NCBI GenBank assembly: GCA_002449845.1
Contig: DJXW01000037.1
Location: 4,750-68,749, forward strand
DNA length: 64,000 nucleotides
From: Prevotella sp. UBA6994
GTDB taxonomy: Bacteria > Bacteroidota > Bacteroidia > Bacteroidales > Bacteroidaceae
Direction: 5' to 3'
The number at the start of each line of letters is the position of its first letter. Position 1 is the first letter of the stretch. Below, one piece after another: positions 51,898 through 61,256 of this stretch. The translations under genes and the position numbers were made by a program. The notes below the pieces were generated by a model. The model was not told where the DNA came from and ran no database searches. It worked only from the letters and a program-made list of their open reading frames with translations.

Positions 51898-53520
51898 ATG
51901 ATTCAAGAATATACACTCCGCCTACTCCCACAACAAGCCTCTTCCTCGCAATCTGTGATACAATATCTGGCGCAGGAAAAAGGACTTGATGCTCGTACCG
52001 TTAAAAGCATCCGTATATTGAGACGAAGCATTGATGCACGACAGCGTACTATTTATGTAAACCTGACGGTGAGAGCTTATATCAACGAGTTTCCTGCGGA
52101 TGATGAATTTGAGCATATTCATTACCCGAATGTCTTTGGAAAACCACATGTAATAGTGGTTGGAGCAGGACCAGGTGGCTTGTTTGCAGCTTTGCGACTC
52201 ATCGAATTGGGATTGTGTCCCATCGTGATAGAACGTGGCAAGAATGTACACGACAGAAAGGTGGACATGGCAGCCATTAGCAAGACGCATAAGGTGGATG
52301 CTGATAGCAATTATTGTTTTGGTGAAGGTGGAGCAGGTGCTTTCTCGGATGGGAAATTGTACACCAGAAGTAAGAAGAGAGGAAACATCACTAAAATATT
52401 GAATGTGTTCTGTCAACATGGGGCTCCAACTTCCATTCTCTCAGACAGTCATCCGCATATAGGTACGGATAAGTTGCCCCGTGTGATTGAAAATATGCGA
52501 AATACCATCTTGCACTCTGGTGGAGAAGTGTATTTTCAAACACGTATGGAGAGACTGATTCTCCATGAGAATGAAGTGGTCGGCATTGAGGCTATTAGAC
52601 TGGATACTGGTGAACAACGTATTTTCAAGGGTCCTGTCATATTGGCAACGGGACATTCTGCCCGTGATGTTTATCGTTACTTGGCAAATGCGAATATACT
52701 CATTGAACCAAAGGGTATTGCCGTGGGCGTGAGATTGGAACATCCGTCGATGCTTATAGACCAGATTCAATACCATAATAAACAGGGTAGGGGAAAGTAT
52801 CTTCCTGCCGCAGAATATAGTTTTACTGCACAGGTTGACGGACGTGGAGTGTATAGTTTCTGTATGTGTCCTGGTGGATTTGTCATTCCTGCCGCTACGG
52901 GGCCTCAACAGATTGTAGTCAATGGTATGAGTCCAAGCAATCGTGGCACTCAGTGGAGTAATTCAGGAATGGTGGTGGAGATAAGACCAGAAGATATTGA
53001 GGACCCGAAATTGATGATGGAGCATGAGGCAGATCAAGGTAATACCCAAACATCAACTTCTTTCCAGACATTGAAAGTGATGCACTTCCAGGAACAATTG
53101 GAAAAGATGTGTTGGCAACAAGGTAATATGCGACAAACGGCACCTGCTCAACGAATGGCAGACTTTGTCAACAATCGTTTGAGTTATGATTTGCCTTCAA
53201 GCAGTTATTCACCAGGACTTATCAGTAGTCCATTACATTTTTGGCTACCGTCGTTTATCAGTTCTCGATTACAACAAGGTTTTAAGCAGTTTGGAAAATC
53301 CAGTCATGGCTTCCTTACCAATGATGCCACCCTTATCGCTGTAGAGACACGTACTTCAAGTCCTGTTCGTATCCTTCGTTATCCCGATAGTCTTGAACAT
53401 GTACAGACACAAGGATTGTTCCCTTGTGGTGAAGGGGCAGGATATGCAGGTGGAATCGTTTCTGCAGGAGTTGACGGGGAACGATGTGCTGAAATGTGTA
53501 AGTTGAAGATTGAAGATTGA
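51898..53520 (+). CDS. FAD-dependent oxidoreductase (NAD(P)/FAD family, unknown substrate)
   Basis: The 540 residues start with a ~75-residue N-terminal domain, then the FAD motif VIVVGAGPGGLFAALRLIEL, the family hallmark CFGEGGAGAFSDGKLYTRSK, and ATGHSARDVYRYLA. The C-terminal FAD contact is PCGEGAGYAGGIVSAGVDGE. This layout belongs to uncharacterised FAD-dependent dehydrogenases widespread in bacteria; the reaction is unknown. A longer frame beginning at 51850 would start inside the 10 bp repeat array, so the ATG at 51898 is preferred. Confidence 0.85.
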   Translation: MIQEYTLRLLPQQASSSQSVIQYLAQEKGLDARTVKSIRILRRSIDARQRTIYVNLTVRAYINEFPADDEFEHIHYPNVFGKPHVIVVGAGPGGLFAALRLIELGLCPIVIERGKNVHDRKVDMAAISKTHKVDADSNYCFGEGGAGAFSDGKLYTRSKKRGNITKILNVFCQHGAPTSILSDSHPHIGTDKLPRVIENMRNTILHSGGEVYFQTRMERLILHENEVVGIEAIRLDTGEQRIFKGPVILATGHSARDVYRYLANANILIEPKGIAVGVRLEHPSMLIDQIQYHNKQGRGKYLPAAEYSFTAQVDGRGVYSFCMCPGGFVIPAATGPQQIVVNGMSPSNRGTQWSNSGMVVEIRPEDIEDPKLMMEHEADQGNTQTSTSFQTLKVMHFQEQLEKMCWQQGNMRQTAPAQRMADFVNNRLSYDLPSSSYSPGLISSPLHFWLPSFISSRLQQGFKQFGKSSHGFLTNDATLIAVETRTSSPVRILRYPDSLEHVQTQGLFPCGEGAGYAGGIVSAGVDGERCAEMCKLKIED

Positions 53521-53622
53521 AAATTAAAAATTGAAGATTGAGGATTCCTTTGTCTTGAGAATAGTTTTCTCAAAATACGATGGATATAATCTTCAATCTT
53601 CAATTTTCAATCTTCAATCCTA
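53508..53622. repeat. TTGAAGATTGAA-type inverted arrays at a convergent gene end
   Basis: TTGAAGATTGAAGATTGAAA at the left (53504-53552) faces AATCTTCAATCTTCAA at the right (53589-53618). The arms are complementary, so both transcripts could fold a long stem here. Confidence 0.65.
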
Positions 53623-53639
53623 AGAGTTTTCAATCTGTA

Positions 53640-54512
53640 TTAAAGTTCGCTTTCGCTAACGTTGAATGTTGTGGTATTCATGTTACCTGTGTCAATGCCA
53701 CGTTTCAACCATCTCATGCGCTGAGCACTTGTACCGTGAGTAAATGACTCGGGTTGTACATAACCTTGGGCTTTCTTTTGCAGGTAGTTGTCACCAATCT
53801 TTTCTGCACAGTCGATAGCTTTTTCTACATCACCTTCTTCCAAGGAACGGAATTGTTGATTGTCGTAGTGTGCCCATACACCAGCATAATAGTCGGCAAG
53901 GAGTTCCAGTCTCACACTAATCTTATTGGCAGAAACCTTGTCCACCTGATTCATCTTGGCATGAGCCTGTCCTAATGTTCCCAAGAGATTCTCTACATGA
54001 TGTCCCACTTCATGAGCTATCACGTATGCGTATGAGAAATCGCCATCGGCTCCAATCTGTCTCTTCATAGTGGTAAAGAAGCTCAAGTCGATGTACAGCT
54101 TCTGGTCACCTGAACAATAGAATGGTCCTACTGCTGCTGATGCAGTACCACAAGCACTGTTTACGCGATTGGTAAACAACACCAGTGTGGGAGGAGTATA
54201 TCTACGTCCCATTTGTTGGAAGATGGCAGTCCAAACGTCTTCTGTTCCTGCGAGAACTTGGCGAGACAATTTGGCAAGGCGTTGTTCTTCTTCGGTAAAC
54301 TCCACCTGTCCTTCCATTTGTTCTTCTTGTACTTGTAAACCTCCGTTTTGTACAACATTGGTCACTACATCACCCAAGTTTCCACCAGATAAGAGCGTGA
54401 ATAGGGCAATCATGATAATACCGCCAATACCTCCTATACCAGCCTTGGCTGTAGAACTCATTCCTCTGCGATCCTCTACGTTATCGCTTTCTCTACGTCC
54501 GTCTAATCTCAT
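53640..54512 (-). CDS. YpfJ-type neutral zinc metallopeptidase
   Basis: The 290-residue protein has a short cytoplasmic segment, one N-terminal membrane helix (GIGGIGGIIMIALFTLLSGG) and a periplasmic metallopeptidase domain. The zinc motif HEVGH is in AYVIAHEVGHHVENLLGTLG, with the downstream ELLADYYAGVWAHYD providing the third ligand region, and FTHGTSAQRMRWLKRG at the C-terminus. Family members are annotated as neutral zinc metallopeptidases of unknown substrate. It has a -7 box at 54597-54604 and ends opposite the FAD oxidoreductase. Confidence 0.9.
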   Translation of the reverse strand: MRLDGRRESDNVEDRRGMSSTAKAGIGGIGGIIMIALFTLLSGGNLGDVVTNVVQNGGLQVQEEQMEGQVEFTEEEQRLAKLSRQVLAGTEDVWTAIFQQMGRRYTPPTLVLFTNRVNSACGTASAAVGPFYCSGDQKLYIDLSFFTTMKRQIGADGDFSYAYVIAHEVGHHVENLLGTLGQAHAKMNQVDKVSANKISVRLELLADYYAGVWAHYDNQQFRSLEEGDVEKAIDCAEKIGDNYLQKKAQGYVQPESFTHGTSAQRMRWLKRGIDTGNMNTTTFNVSESEL

Positions 54513-54596
54513 TTTATTTCATTTTTAGTTATTGATAATCGTGATAGTTATTATCATCCATCAAGTCTTTGTAACTATTGGATTAAAAGTCTTTTG

Positions 54597-54604
54597 CAAA
54601 AATA
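54597..54604 (-). promoter_or_regulatory. -7 box (TATTTTTG) of the zinc metallopeptidase gene
   Basis: TATTTTTG on the minus strand, 84 bases upstream of the ATG at 54512. Confidence 0.5.
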
Positions 54605-54657
54605 ATAATAATTTTATAATTTATCAACGATTGTCATGAAATATTTTAGACAAATTG

Positions 54658-57258
54658 CTATTTCACTTTCAAGATTATCTTCTGTAAGTCGGAATCCTTG
54701 CTTGAGCTTCCTACCATGAGCTCGTGCTTACCACTTACCACACGCATGGTATTGGTTTGTTCGTCCCACGTCTCGAAAGAAGAGCGAGAGAATGGTATTT
54801 CCACCACTTGGGTCTCTCCAACTTTCAATGCTACTTGTTTGTAAGCACGAAGTGTTTTCAAAGGACCACCTACATCGTTGAGTCTTCGCATATATACTTG
54901 CACGGTTTCTTCGCCATCTCGCTTGCCAATATTGGTAACGTTTACACTGATGATGCCTTTCTTTGCAAGATACTTAGGCTTTCCGATTTTGAACTGAGTA
55001 TAGCTCTGTCCATAACCGAAGTGGAACAATGGCTCACCCTTGAAGTATCGATATGTACGATTGTTCATCGTATAATCTTCAAAGTCGGGCAGTTGGTTGA
55101 CATCCTTATAGAATGTAACGGGCAGCTTGCCTTGTGGATTGAAGTCACCAAAAATAACATCTGCCACGGCATTTCCTCCCTGTTCGCCTCCATACCAAGC
55201 CTGAAGGATAGCATCGGCATTCTCTGTTTCGGGAACGAGAGCAACAGCACTACCAGAGCAGTTGACGTAAACAACTTTCTTTCCTGCCTTGTGAAGGGCT
55301 GCAATCAAGTCGCGTTGCACTTGTGGTAGTTGTATGTCTGTACGGTCACCGCCACGGAATCCAGGTTCACTCACCTTCATTTCCTCACCTTCAACTCGGG
55401 GAGAGATACCACCGACAAATATGACTGCATCTGCATCAGCTACTTCACGGATGATTTCTTGGTGCGTAGGTGTTTGTTTCTTACAGATGTCAAATTGCAT
55501 CACCGCCATGTCGAAGTCTTGTACATAGTCTATTTGGAATTGATAAGACTCACCTTTCTTGACATTGATTTCCTTCCGTGTCTCGTTGATTCTGTTGCGA
55601 GCTTTCCAATTATTAATCAACGTGTCGCCATTGACAATCAATCTTGCCTTGTCGTCACTTCCCATCGTGATGATGAGAGTTTCGTCAGCCATTGGGGTGA
55701 ATGTTCCTTCGTATTTGGCAGAAAATTTCTCTAAGTTAACACCAGGAGCAAATACTGTTGCACCTCCATTGCTGAGGTTGATGGCTTGCGTCATGGTAAC
55801 GGTATTGACGGGTTCGCCTTTCATCGCATTGTTGTTCCAGTAGGTTGCTTTCATTCCTTTTGAACCATCAGGGGTGGTGAAGAGATTAAACCTACTTTCG
55901 AAAGACTCGTTACGAGTAAGACCACAACCAGGAATGTATTTCACATCATAACCTAATTTTTGCCTGATGCCATTGAGAATAGTCGTTGTTTGCGTGGGAT
56001 AACCACTATAATTGCCCCACATCATGACAGAATCGTTGGCATTAGGTCCCATCACCACAATCTTTTGGCTTTTGTTCAATGGTAGGATATTGTTCTTGTT
56101 CTGTAACAAGACAATGCTCTTGCGAGCCATGTCAAGTGCCAATTGCTTATGTTCTTTACAAGCGATGACACTGGCTGGTATCTTCGTCCAACTCACCATT
56201 TCGTCTGGGTCGAAGTCGCCCAATTCAAAACGGGCGATAAGTAATCGTTTCAGGCTCTTGTTGATTTCCGCTTCAGAAATCTCTCCTGCTTTGACTGCTT
56301 CTGGTAATGACTTGTAATTAGAACCACATTCCACGTCGGTACCTGCCCGTACAGCCGCAGCGGATGCTGCGTGACGGTTGGGAGAAAAACCATGTCTGCC
56401 TTCCACCCAGAAATCACTGATAGCACCGCAGTCGCTGGTTATCAATCCCTTGAATCCCCATTCGTCACGTAAGATTTGTTGTTCGTATCTTGAATTACCG
56501 CAACACGGTTCGCCATCAATGCGTTGGTAGGCGCACATCACCTCTGCCACCTGTCCTTCTTGTACCAATGACTTGAAAGCAGGAAGATATGTTTCCCATA
56601 AGTCACGACTTGGCAGATTCTCGATATTAAACTGGTGACGGTTCCATTCTGGACCACTGTGTACGGCAAAGTGTTTGGCGCAAGCTAACAACTTGCGGTA
56701 TTTAGATGGAGCTACTTTTGAAGAAGGTGAAAAGGCTGTTCCTTGCAAGCCATTCACCACGGCGAGTCCCATCTTTGTGGTGAGATAGGGATCTTCACCG
56801 TATGTCTCTTGTCCACGTCCCCAACGAGGGTCTCTGAAAATGTTTATGTTTGGAGTCCAGAAAGATAGTCCTTGGTAACGCTTAACACTACCTTTCTGCT
56901 TCGCAACTTGGTTTTTGGCGCGAGCCTCATCGCTCACAGCCGTAAAAACCTTATACAGCAATGCGTCATCCCATGATGCAGCCATACCCATCGTAATGGG
57001 AAACACGGTGGCAAATCCATTTCTTCCCACACCATGAAGTGCTTCGTTCCACCATTCAAAGTGGGGAATACCCAAACGTTCAATAGCTGGTGACACATCC
57101 ATCATGAGTGATGCTTTTTCTTCAATCGTCAACCTTCCCAATAGGTCGTCAGCTCTCTGTTCGGATGTGAGTGTAGGATTTTGGAATGGGTATTTATAAG
57201 ATTGTGCATTTGCTACAGTAGCACACAATATAGCACAAGTTAATAGTAATTTTTTCAT
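54658..57258 (-). CDS. Glycoside hydrolase family 3 enzyme with PA14 domain
   Basis: An exported 866-residue GH3, probably a beta-xylosidase or beta-glucosidase. A signal peptide (ILCATVANAQ) leads into the (beta/alpha)8 domain, with LACAKHFAVHSGPEWNRH and the nucleophile D276 in GLITSDCGAISDFW. The alpha/beta sandwich domain follows (KIVVMGPNANDSVMMWGNYS), interrupted by a PA14 domain at ~475-610 (KGMKATYWNNNAMKGEP). A fibronectin III-like C-terminus closes it (YFKGEPLFHFGYGQSYTQFK). The PA14 insertion suggests binding of branched or longer glycans. It follows the pectate-lyase-like gene by 93 bp. Confidence 0.92.
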   Translation of the reverse strand: MKKLLLTCAILCATVANAQSYKYPFQNPTLTSEQRADDLLGRLTIEEKASLMMDVSPAIERLGIPHFEWWNEALHGVGRNGFATVFPITMGMAASWDDALLYKVFTAVSDEARAKNQVAKQKGSVKRYQGLSFWTPNINIFRDPRWGRGQETYGEDPYLTTKMGLAVVNGLQGTAFSPSSKVAPSKYRKLLACAKHFAVHSGPEWNRHQFNIENLPSRDLWETYLPAFKSLVQEGQVAEVMCAYQRIDGEPCCGNSRYEQQILRDEWGFKGLITSDCGAISDFWVEGRHGFSPNRHAASAAAVRAGTDVECGSNYKSLPEAVKAGEISEAEINKSLKRLLIARFELGDFDPDEMVSWTKIPASVIACKEHKQLALDMARKSIVLLQNKNNILPLNKSQKIVVMGPNANDSVMMWGNYSGYPTQTTTILNGIRQKLGYDVKYIPGCGLTRNESFESRFNLFTTPDGSKGMKATYWNNNAMKGEPVNTVTMTQAINLSNGGATVFAPGVNLEKFSAKYEGTFTPMADETLIITMGSDDKARLIVNGDTLINNWKARNRINETRKEINVKKGESYQFQIDYVQDFDMAVMQFDICKKQTPTHQEIIREVADADAVIFVGGISPRVEGEEMKVSEPGFRGGDRTDIQLPQVQRDLIAALHKAGKKVVYVNCSGSAVALVPETENADAILQAWYGGEQGGNAVADVIFGDFNPQGKLPVTFYKDVNQLPDFEDYTMNNRTYRYFKGEPLFHFGYGQSYTQFKIGKPKYLAKKGIISVNVTNIGKRDGEETVQVYMRRLNDVGGPLKTLRAYKQVALKVGETQVVEIPFSRSSFETWDEQTNTMRVVSGKHELMVGSSSKDSDLQKIILKVK

Positions 57259-57290
57259 TTTTCTTAGGTTATAGTTTGATTTGTTTAAAG

Positions 57291-57346
57291 TCTCTAAGAT
57301 CTTTAAGGTCTCTTTATGTTTTTAAGAACCTCAAAGATCTTAGAAA
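57291..57346. repeat. Imperfect 18 bp inverted repeat between the lyase and GH3 genes
   Basis: TCTCTAAGATCTTTAAGG (57291-57308) is complementary to 57329-57346 with about two mismatches. It lies between two same-strand genes and could be an mRNA processing or attenuation hairpin. Confidence 0.6.
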
Positions 57347-57351
57347 TTATG

Positions 57352-59691
57352 TTAGAATTGTACTTTCCTAATCACTTTCTTGTTATTTTCAAGGGTCTCT
57401 TTTTGGATAAATACTCCCTTATTAGGATTCAGTACGCGCATTCCTTGCAGATTATAATATTCTGTAGCAAAGGCATCAACTTGTTCTATTTCTTCAATGC
57501 CAGATGCAATTGACGTTATCAAGCCCGAAATCACCACGTTGCCAATGGCAGTTTCCTTTCCTGCATTCACATTATATATATTAATAACTAACTTCTGTTC
57601 GCCTGAAGCTGCAGGTATGGTGTTGATTTCCTCATCGTATTCCGTGTACCAACCATTCTCAGCCTTGTTTCTATTCAGTTCCATACCCAATGCCAGTGAC
57701 ACGGTTCCATTCTCGCTTTGCCAACTCACGTCAGCATTACCAGAGTCTGTTCCGATGCGTGAGAGAAGAAAATGTATCTTTCTTACCAGGAACGTGTAGT
57801 TCTCACCTACATTAATGCTGAAGTTGACAGCATTGGTTTCGGCAGCACTCTGCTTTTCTGTAGATTTGAGAAGTACCATTGTCTTGCTATTGATGTTTCT
57901 CGTGTTGTTAGGAACAAGGTTGCTTCCAATGGTCATGAGGGCTTGCGAAACATAGTTGGATGCTTGTCCATCAACGATACCCGTTACCATTTTCGTGTCT
58001 GGAATGGCAGTGCTCAGTTCCCATGTGATGTCTCCGTTGGCTGTTACATCTTCGTCACTGGGTTGGTCAATGATGGCAACGTCTGCATTGATAGCTTCCA
58101 CTGCATTACCATTTGCCTCCTTATATGCTGGATAATACTCTTTTACCGCATCGTCAGTGTCAGCATTGCCTTTGAGCATAATGTCTTGAACGAGACTGTT
58201 GCAATATACTTCAACGTTGGTGTAATATTTGGCTGGATCGATGGTGTAAACCAATGCGTCGGATGGGTCGTTAGGATTCAGACCATTGGCTTTTTCCCAC
58301 TCATCGGGAATACCGTCTTTATCTGTGTCAAATGTTGACTCACGTTTCCCTGTTCCGAAGTTGCTTTCCGTATAACCTTTCACGTCTGATACAAGGTCGA
58401 TGCGTCCTGGCTTGCCTGTTTTTGAACCAGTATAGAGGGCAGTGGCATTCTCAGTTTCATATACATAGCGAGCGTCAACGTCATCTTGTACGAGCGAAGC
58501 ACCAGCATAACCAAGCACTTTCTCGTATGCAATGGCTGTGGGGTGGGTTGTCACGTCTCCTTTGGGAGCAGGTTCGTCCAATTTGATAGATACGCAATCC
58601 TTGCCAGCAGAGTTTTTGTAGTAGTTCACTTTGTCTCCATAATAATGGTTGGGGTCAGGACTGCAACGCACGCCATTGATGAGGTAGGTTCCACTATCAT
58701 ACGACATGTTGTTCCAACCAGCGTTGGTGTTCTCATCAATTTGGTTTCCGCTGAGATAATACCTACTGGTCATGGTCCAGTATTTGGGATAGCCTTCTGC
58801 ATTGCCATTCGCTCCTACCGTAACGGTAGTTAGGCGAGTGGTGTTTCCTGCGGGACCCGACTTGAAATAATTGTTTACCATGTTGATTTGGCCACCACCA
58901 GGACCACCATAACAACCGTTTCCACAATTATATACTACGCAGTTGCGGAAATCTACGTTTTCTGCCTGTACTGCATTCTCCCATTTATATTCATTATATT
59001 GCGTATTGCTCGTATAGCCTTCCCAGTCGTAGCGAGCACCATTGAAACGAGGCGAGCGGTTACTCACGTGAAGAATCAAATTGTGATGGAAGGAGGCAAG
59101 CTTGCCTCCCCATATACCACCATATCCGTGTGCTCCCTTGTTGTGACCAGCATCGTTCAAACTCTCACCGATGGTACACCATTGCATCGTAAAGTTATTG
59201 TTGTCGTAGAATGATGCCACCTCGTCGATAGACCATGAAAGTGAACAGTGGTCAAGTAAAATATTAGTGAAATGACGAGCTGTACTTGCGTCAGCACCAT
59301 CGTTTACATCCTTCTCTTGTCCACGACGTATTCTGATAAATCGCATGATGATATTGTTACCGTTTGGATTTACGGTGTAATATCTCAATGTGATGCCTGG
59401 GGCAGGAGCCGTTTGTCCTTCAATGGTGGTGTTTGCACCGATGTTGACGTTACTTTTCAAGGCAATTACGCCACCCACATCGAATACAACAATCTTTTTG
59501 GCAGAGCCACTCACCGCTTGTCTGAACGAGCCTGTACCTGAGTCGTTGAGATTGGTTACGTGGATAACGTTTCCGCCACGTCCTCCGGTAGCATATCTAC
59601 CGTGTCCTTCTGCTCCAGGGAAAGCAGGGGCTTGCGCTTGGGCAAAAAGACTGATGAACAACGAGAATAAAACAATGGATAGTTTCTTCAT
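57352..59691 (-). CDS. Exported pectate lyase-like protein
   Basis: The 779 residues have a signal peptide (residues 1-19) and a right-handed beta-helix of the pectate-lyase type. FPGAEGHGRYATGGRGGNVI, DSGTGSFRQAV, IRRGQEKDVNDGADAS and SWSIDEVASFYDNNNFTMQW are visible. A calcium-binding type 3 repeat (DTDKDGIPDEWEKANGLNPN) follows near residue 450. The C-terminal region resembles a sorting/anchoring domain (YYNLQGMRVLNPNKGVFIQK). Pectin or rhamnogalacturonan cleavage is inferred, which would fit the rhamnose genes in the same window. It is probably exported by type IX secretion. Confidence 0.88.
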   Translation of the reverse strand: MKKLSIVLFSLFISLFAQAQAPAFPGAEGHGRYATGGRGGNVIHVTNLNDSGTGSFRQAVSGSAKKIVVFDVGGVIALKSNVNIGANTTIEGQTAPAPGITLRYYTVNPNGNNIIMRFIRIRRGQEKDVNDGADASTARHFTNILLDHCSLSWSIDEVASFYDNNNFTMQWCTIGESLNDAGHNKGAHGYGGIWGGKLASFHHNLILHVSNRSPRFNGARYDWEGYTSNTQYNEYKWENAVQAENVDFRNCVVYNCGNGCYGGPGGGQINMVNNYFKSGPAGNTTRLTTVTVGANGNAEGYPKYWTMTSRYYLSGNQIDENTNAGWNNMSYDSGTYLINGVRCSPDPNHYYGDKVNYYKNSAGKDCVSIKLDEPAPKGDVTTHPTAIAYEKVLGYAGASLVQDDVDARYVYETENATALYTGSKTGKPGRIDLVSDVKGYTESNFGTGKRESTFDTDKDGIPDEWEKANGLNPNDPSDALVYTIDPAKYYTNVEVYCNSLVQDIMLKGNADTDDAVKEYYPAYKEANGNAVEAINADVAIIDQPSDEDVTANGDITWELSTAIPDTKMVTGIVDGQASNYVSQALMTIGSNLVPNNTRNINSKTMVLLKSTEKQSAAETNAVNFSINVGENYTFLVRKIHFLLSRIGTDSGNADVSWQSENGTVSLALGMELNRNKAENGWYTEYDEEINTIPAASGEQKLVINIYNVNAGKETAIGNVVISGLITSIASGIEEIEQVDAFATEYYNLQGMRVLNPNKGVFIQKETLENNKKVIRKVQF

Positions 59692-59728
59692 TTTGATGAA
59701 TTTTTGATTTTATTTTAGTGAAAAGTTT

Positions 59729-60130
59729 TTATTTCTTTTGACTTTGGTAGTATTCCAATCCTGCCTTGACGTTCTTGACAAGTGCATCTGATGACATGGT
59801 TGCACCAGTAACCCCATCCACTTTCATCTTCGAGGCTTTACTGATGGTCTTGCCCTCAAATTTTCCCAACACCTTCTTGGCCTGTTGGAAATATTTGGGA
59901 GTTTCTTTGTTGCGCAAAGGAGTTATTTTCGACACCTTATTCTTTTCAATGTAAATCTTCACGGGTGTAGGACTTTGGTATCCTATGATGTCTTTGGTGA
60001 GTGAAGTGGTATTTACAACGGTTGCATTACCTTCCTTTGAGATTACTTCATCACTGGTAATGGCACTTGTCATCAGTGTCAAAAAGGCAATTACTGTCAG
60101 GCTTTTGATAAATGAATGGGATGTTTTCAT
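59729..60130 (-). CDS. Exported FMN-binding domain protein
   Basis: The 133-residue protein is a signal peptide (VIAFLTLMTSAIT) plus one FMN_bind domain. The sequence DGVTGATMSSDALVKNVKAG contains the TGAT(x)S-type motif at which ApbE-type transferases attach FMN covalently to Thr, as in NqrC/RnfG. Unlike those proteins it has no membrane subunits beside it; it lies 37 bp before the lyase gene and 90 bp after ddh. Its electron-transfer partner is not visible. Confidence 0.85.
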   Translation of the reverse strand: MKTSHSFIKSLTVIAFLTLMTSAITSDEVISKEGNATVVNTTSLTKDIIGYQSPTPVKIYIEKNKVSKITPLRNKETPKYFQQAKKVLGKFEGKTISKASKMKVDGVTGATMSSDALVKNVKAGLEYYQSQKK

Positions 60131-60220
60131 TGATATAATTGTTATTGTTGTTTGTTTGAAAGAGAATGAAGATAGAAGAAATTCGTTTTCCTTCTATCTT
60201 CAAATAGGATGCTTATTGGC

Positions 60221-61120
60221 TTACACCAAATGGGCGATAAGGTCTTCACGGTCACCGGCAAGCATGTCGATAACGGGTATTTCTATCATGGTATAACATC
60301 CTGGCTGTTGCTTCATGGATGCACGGGCAACGTTTACCAGAACCTGTCCGGTAAGGGCAGGGTTGTTGATACTCATGTTAAACTCCAGTCGTTGGTTTTG
60401 CGTCTTACCACTTACGCCTTTGCGCACGAGGTTTACACCGTGTCCCATGTCGCGCACGTCATCTACTGATGCTACGGCAAATACATGGGTCTCATCGTTT
60501 GAGAAATAGGGGTCAGCCTTGATTTCCGCTGTCACCTCTTCCAACTTTACTCCTTCTTCCAGTTCTACGTAAACCATGCGGCGGTGGATTCCCTCACCCA
60601 ATGGAATGGTCATGGAGAGTGCATTTTTCACGCCTTTCTTCCCACGCACACAAACAGAGTGTCCCATCGACATACCAGGACCGAAGTTGGTATAACTGAG
60701 TCCTTTGGGTGCAAGGCTCTGCATGAGTGTACGAACGATAGAATCTGAGCCTGGATCCCATCCGGCAGAGATAATGCTGACGGTATTGGTCTCCTTGCAA
60801 ATGGGGTCAAGAGCTTTGCGATAGTCGAGAATGCTGGTGTGAATGTCGAATGAATCCACGGTATTGATTCCCAATGGCAAAATCTTCTTGGCATATTCCT
60901 CGCATGAACGGGTAGGAGTGGCGAGTATTGCTACGTCCACGTCCTTCAGTTCTGTGATGTCTTTCACTACTTCGTATGGTGCCAGTTCAGCTGGTTTGTT
61001 TTCTGCGCCATTGCGCCTTACGATACCTGCAATCTCGAAGTCTGGTGCAGCTTCGAGTGCTTCTACTGTGTAACGACCGATGTTTCCGTAACCAACAACG
61101 GCTGCTCTAATTTTTTTCAT
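60221..61120 (-). CDS. ddh: meso-Diaminopimelate D-dehydrogenase
   Basis: NADP+-dependent enzyme making meso-diaminopimelate in one step from tetrahydrodipicolinate and ammonia, for cell wall and lysine. The 299-residue length is typical. Motifs are VVGYGNIGRYTVEALEA (NADP), ILATPTRSCEEYA, DSFDIHTSILDYRK, ISAGWDPGSDSIVRTLMQSL and FGPGMSMGHSVCV, matching this family closely. It is first in a minus-strand stretch with a -7 box at 61162-61169 and may be followed by the FMN-binding and lyase genes. Confidence 0.95.
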   Translation of the reverse strand: MKKIRAAVVGYGNIGRYTVEALEAAPDFEIAGIVRRNGAENKPAELAPYEVVKDITELKDVDVAILATPTRSCEEYAKKILPLGINTVDSFDIHTSILDYRKALDPICKETNTVSIISAGWDPGSDSIVRTLMQSLAPKGLSYTNFGPGMSMGHSVCVRGKKGVKNALSMTIPLGEGIHRRMVYVELEEGVKLEEVTAEIKADPYFSNDETHVFAVASVDDVRDMGHGVNLVRKGVSGKTQNQRLEFNMSINNPALTGQVLVNVARASMKQQPGCYTMIEIPVIDMLAGDREDLIAHLV

Positions 61121-61161
61121 GTGTTTGTTGAATTGATGATTTGTTATTCCAAATTACTGTG

Positions 61162-61169
61162 CAAATTTA
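61162..61169 (-). promoter_or_regulatory. -7 box (TAAATTTG) of ddh
   Basis: TAAATTTG on the minus strand, 41 bases upstream of the ATG at 61120. Confidence 0.55.
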
Positions 61170-61256
61170 CACAATTATGATGAATAAATCCCCTTTTGTT
61201 ACGTTTTTTTATAATATTACATGTCATTAGACACTTTTTATATATAAGAACCAGAA

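Noticed and set aside
57291..57346. A 10 bp-period array like the one at 51805
   Set aside because: Motif spacing is uneven (9, 19 bp); an inverted repeat describes it better.
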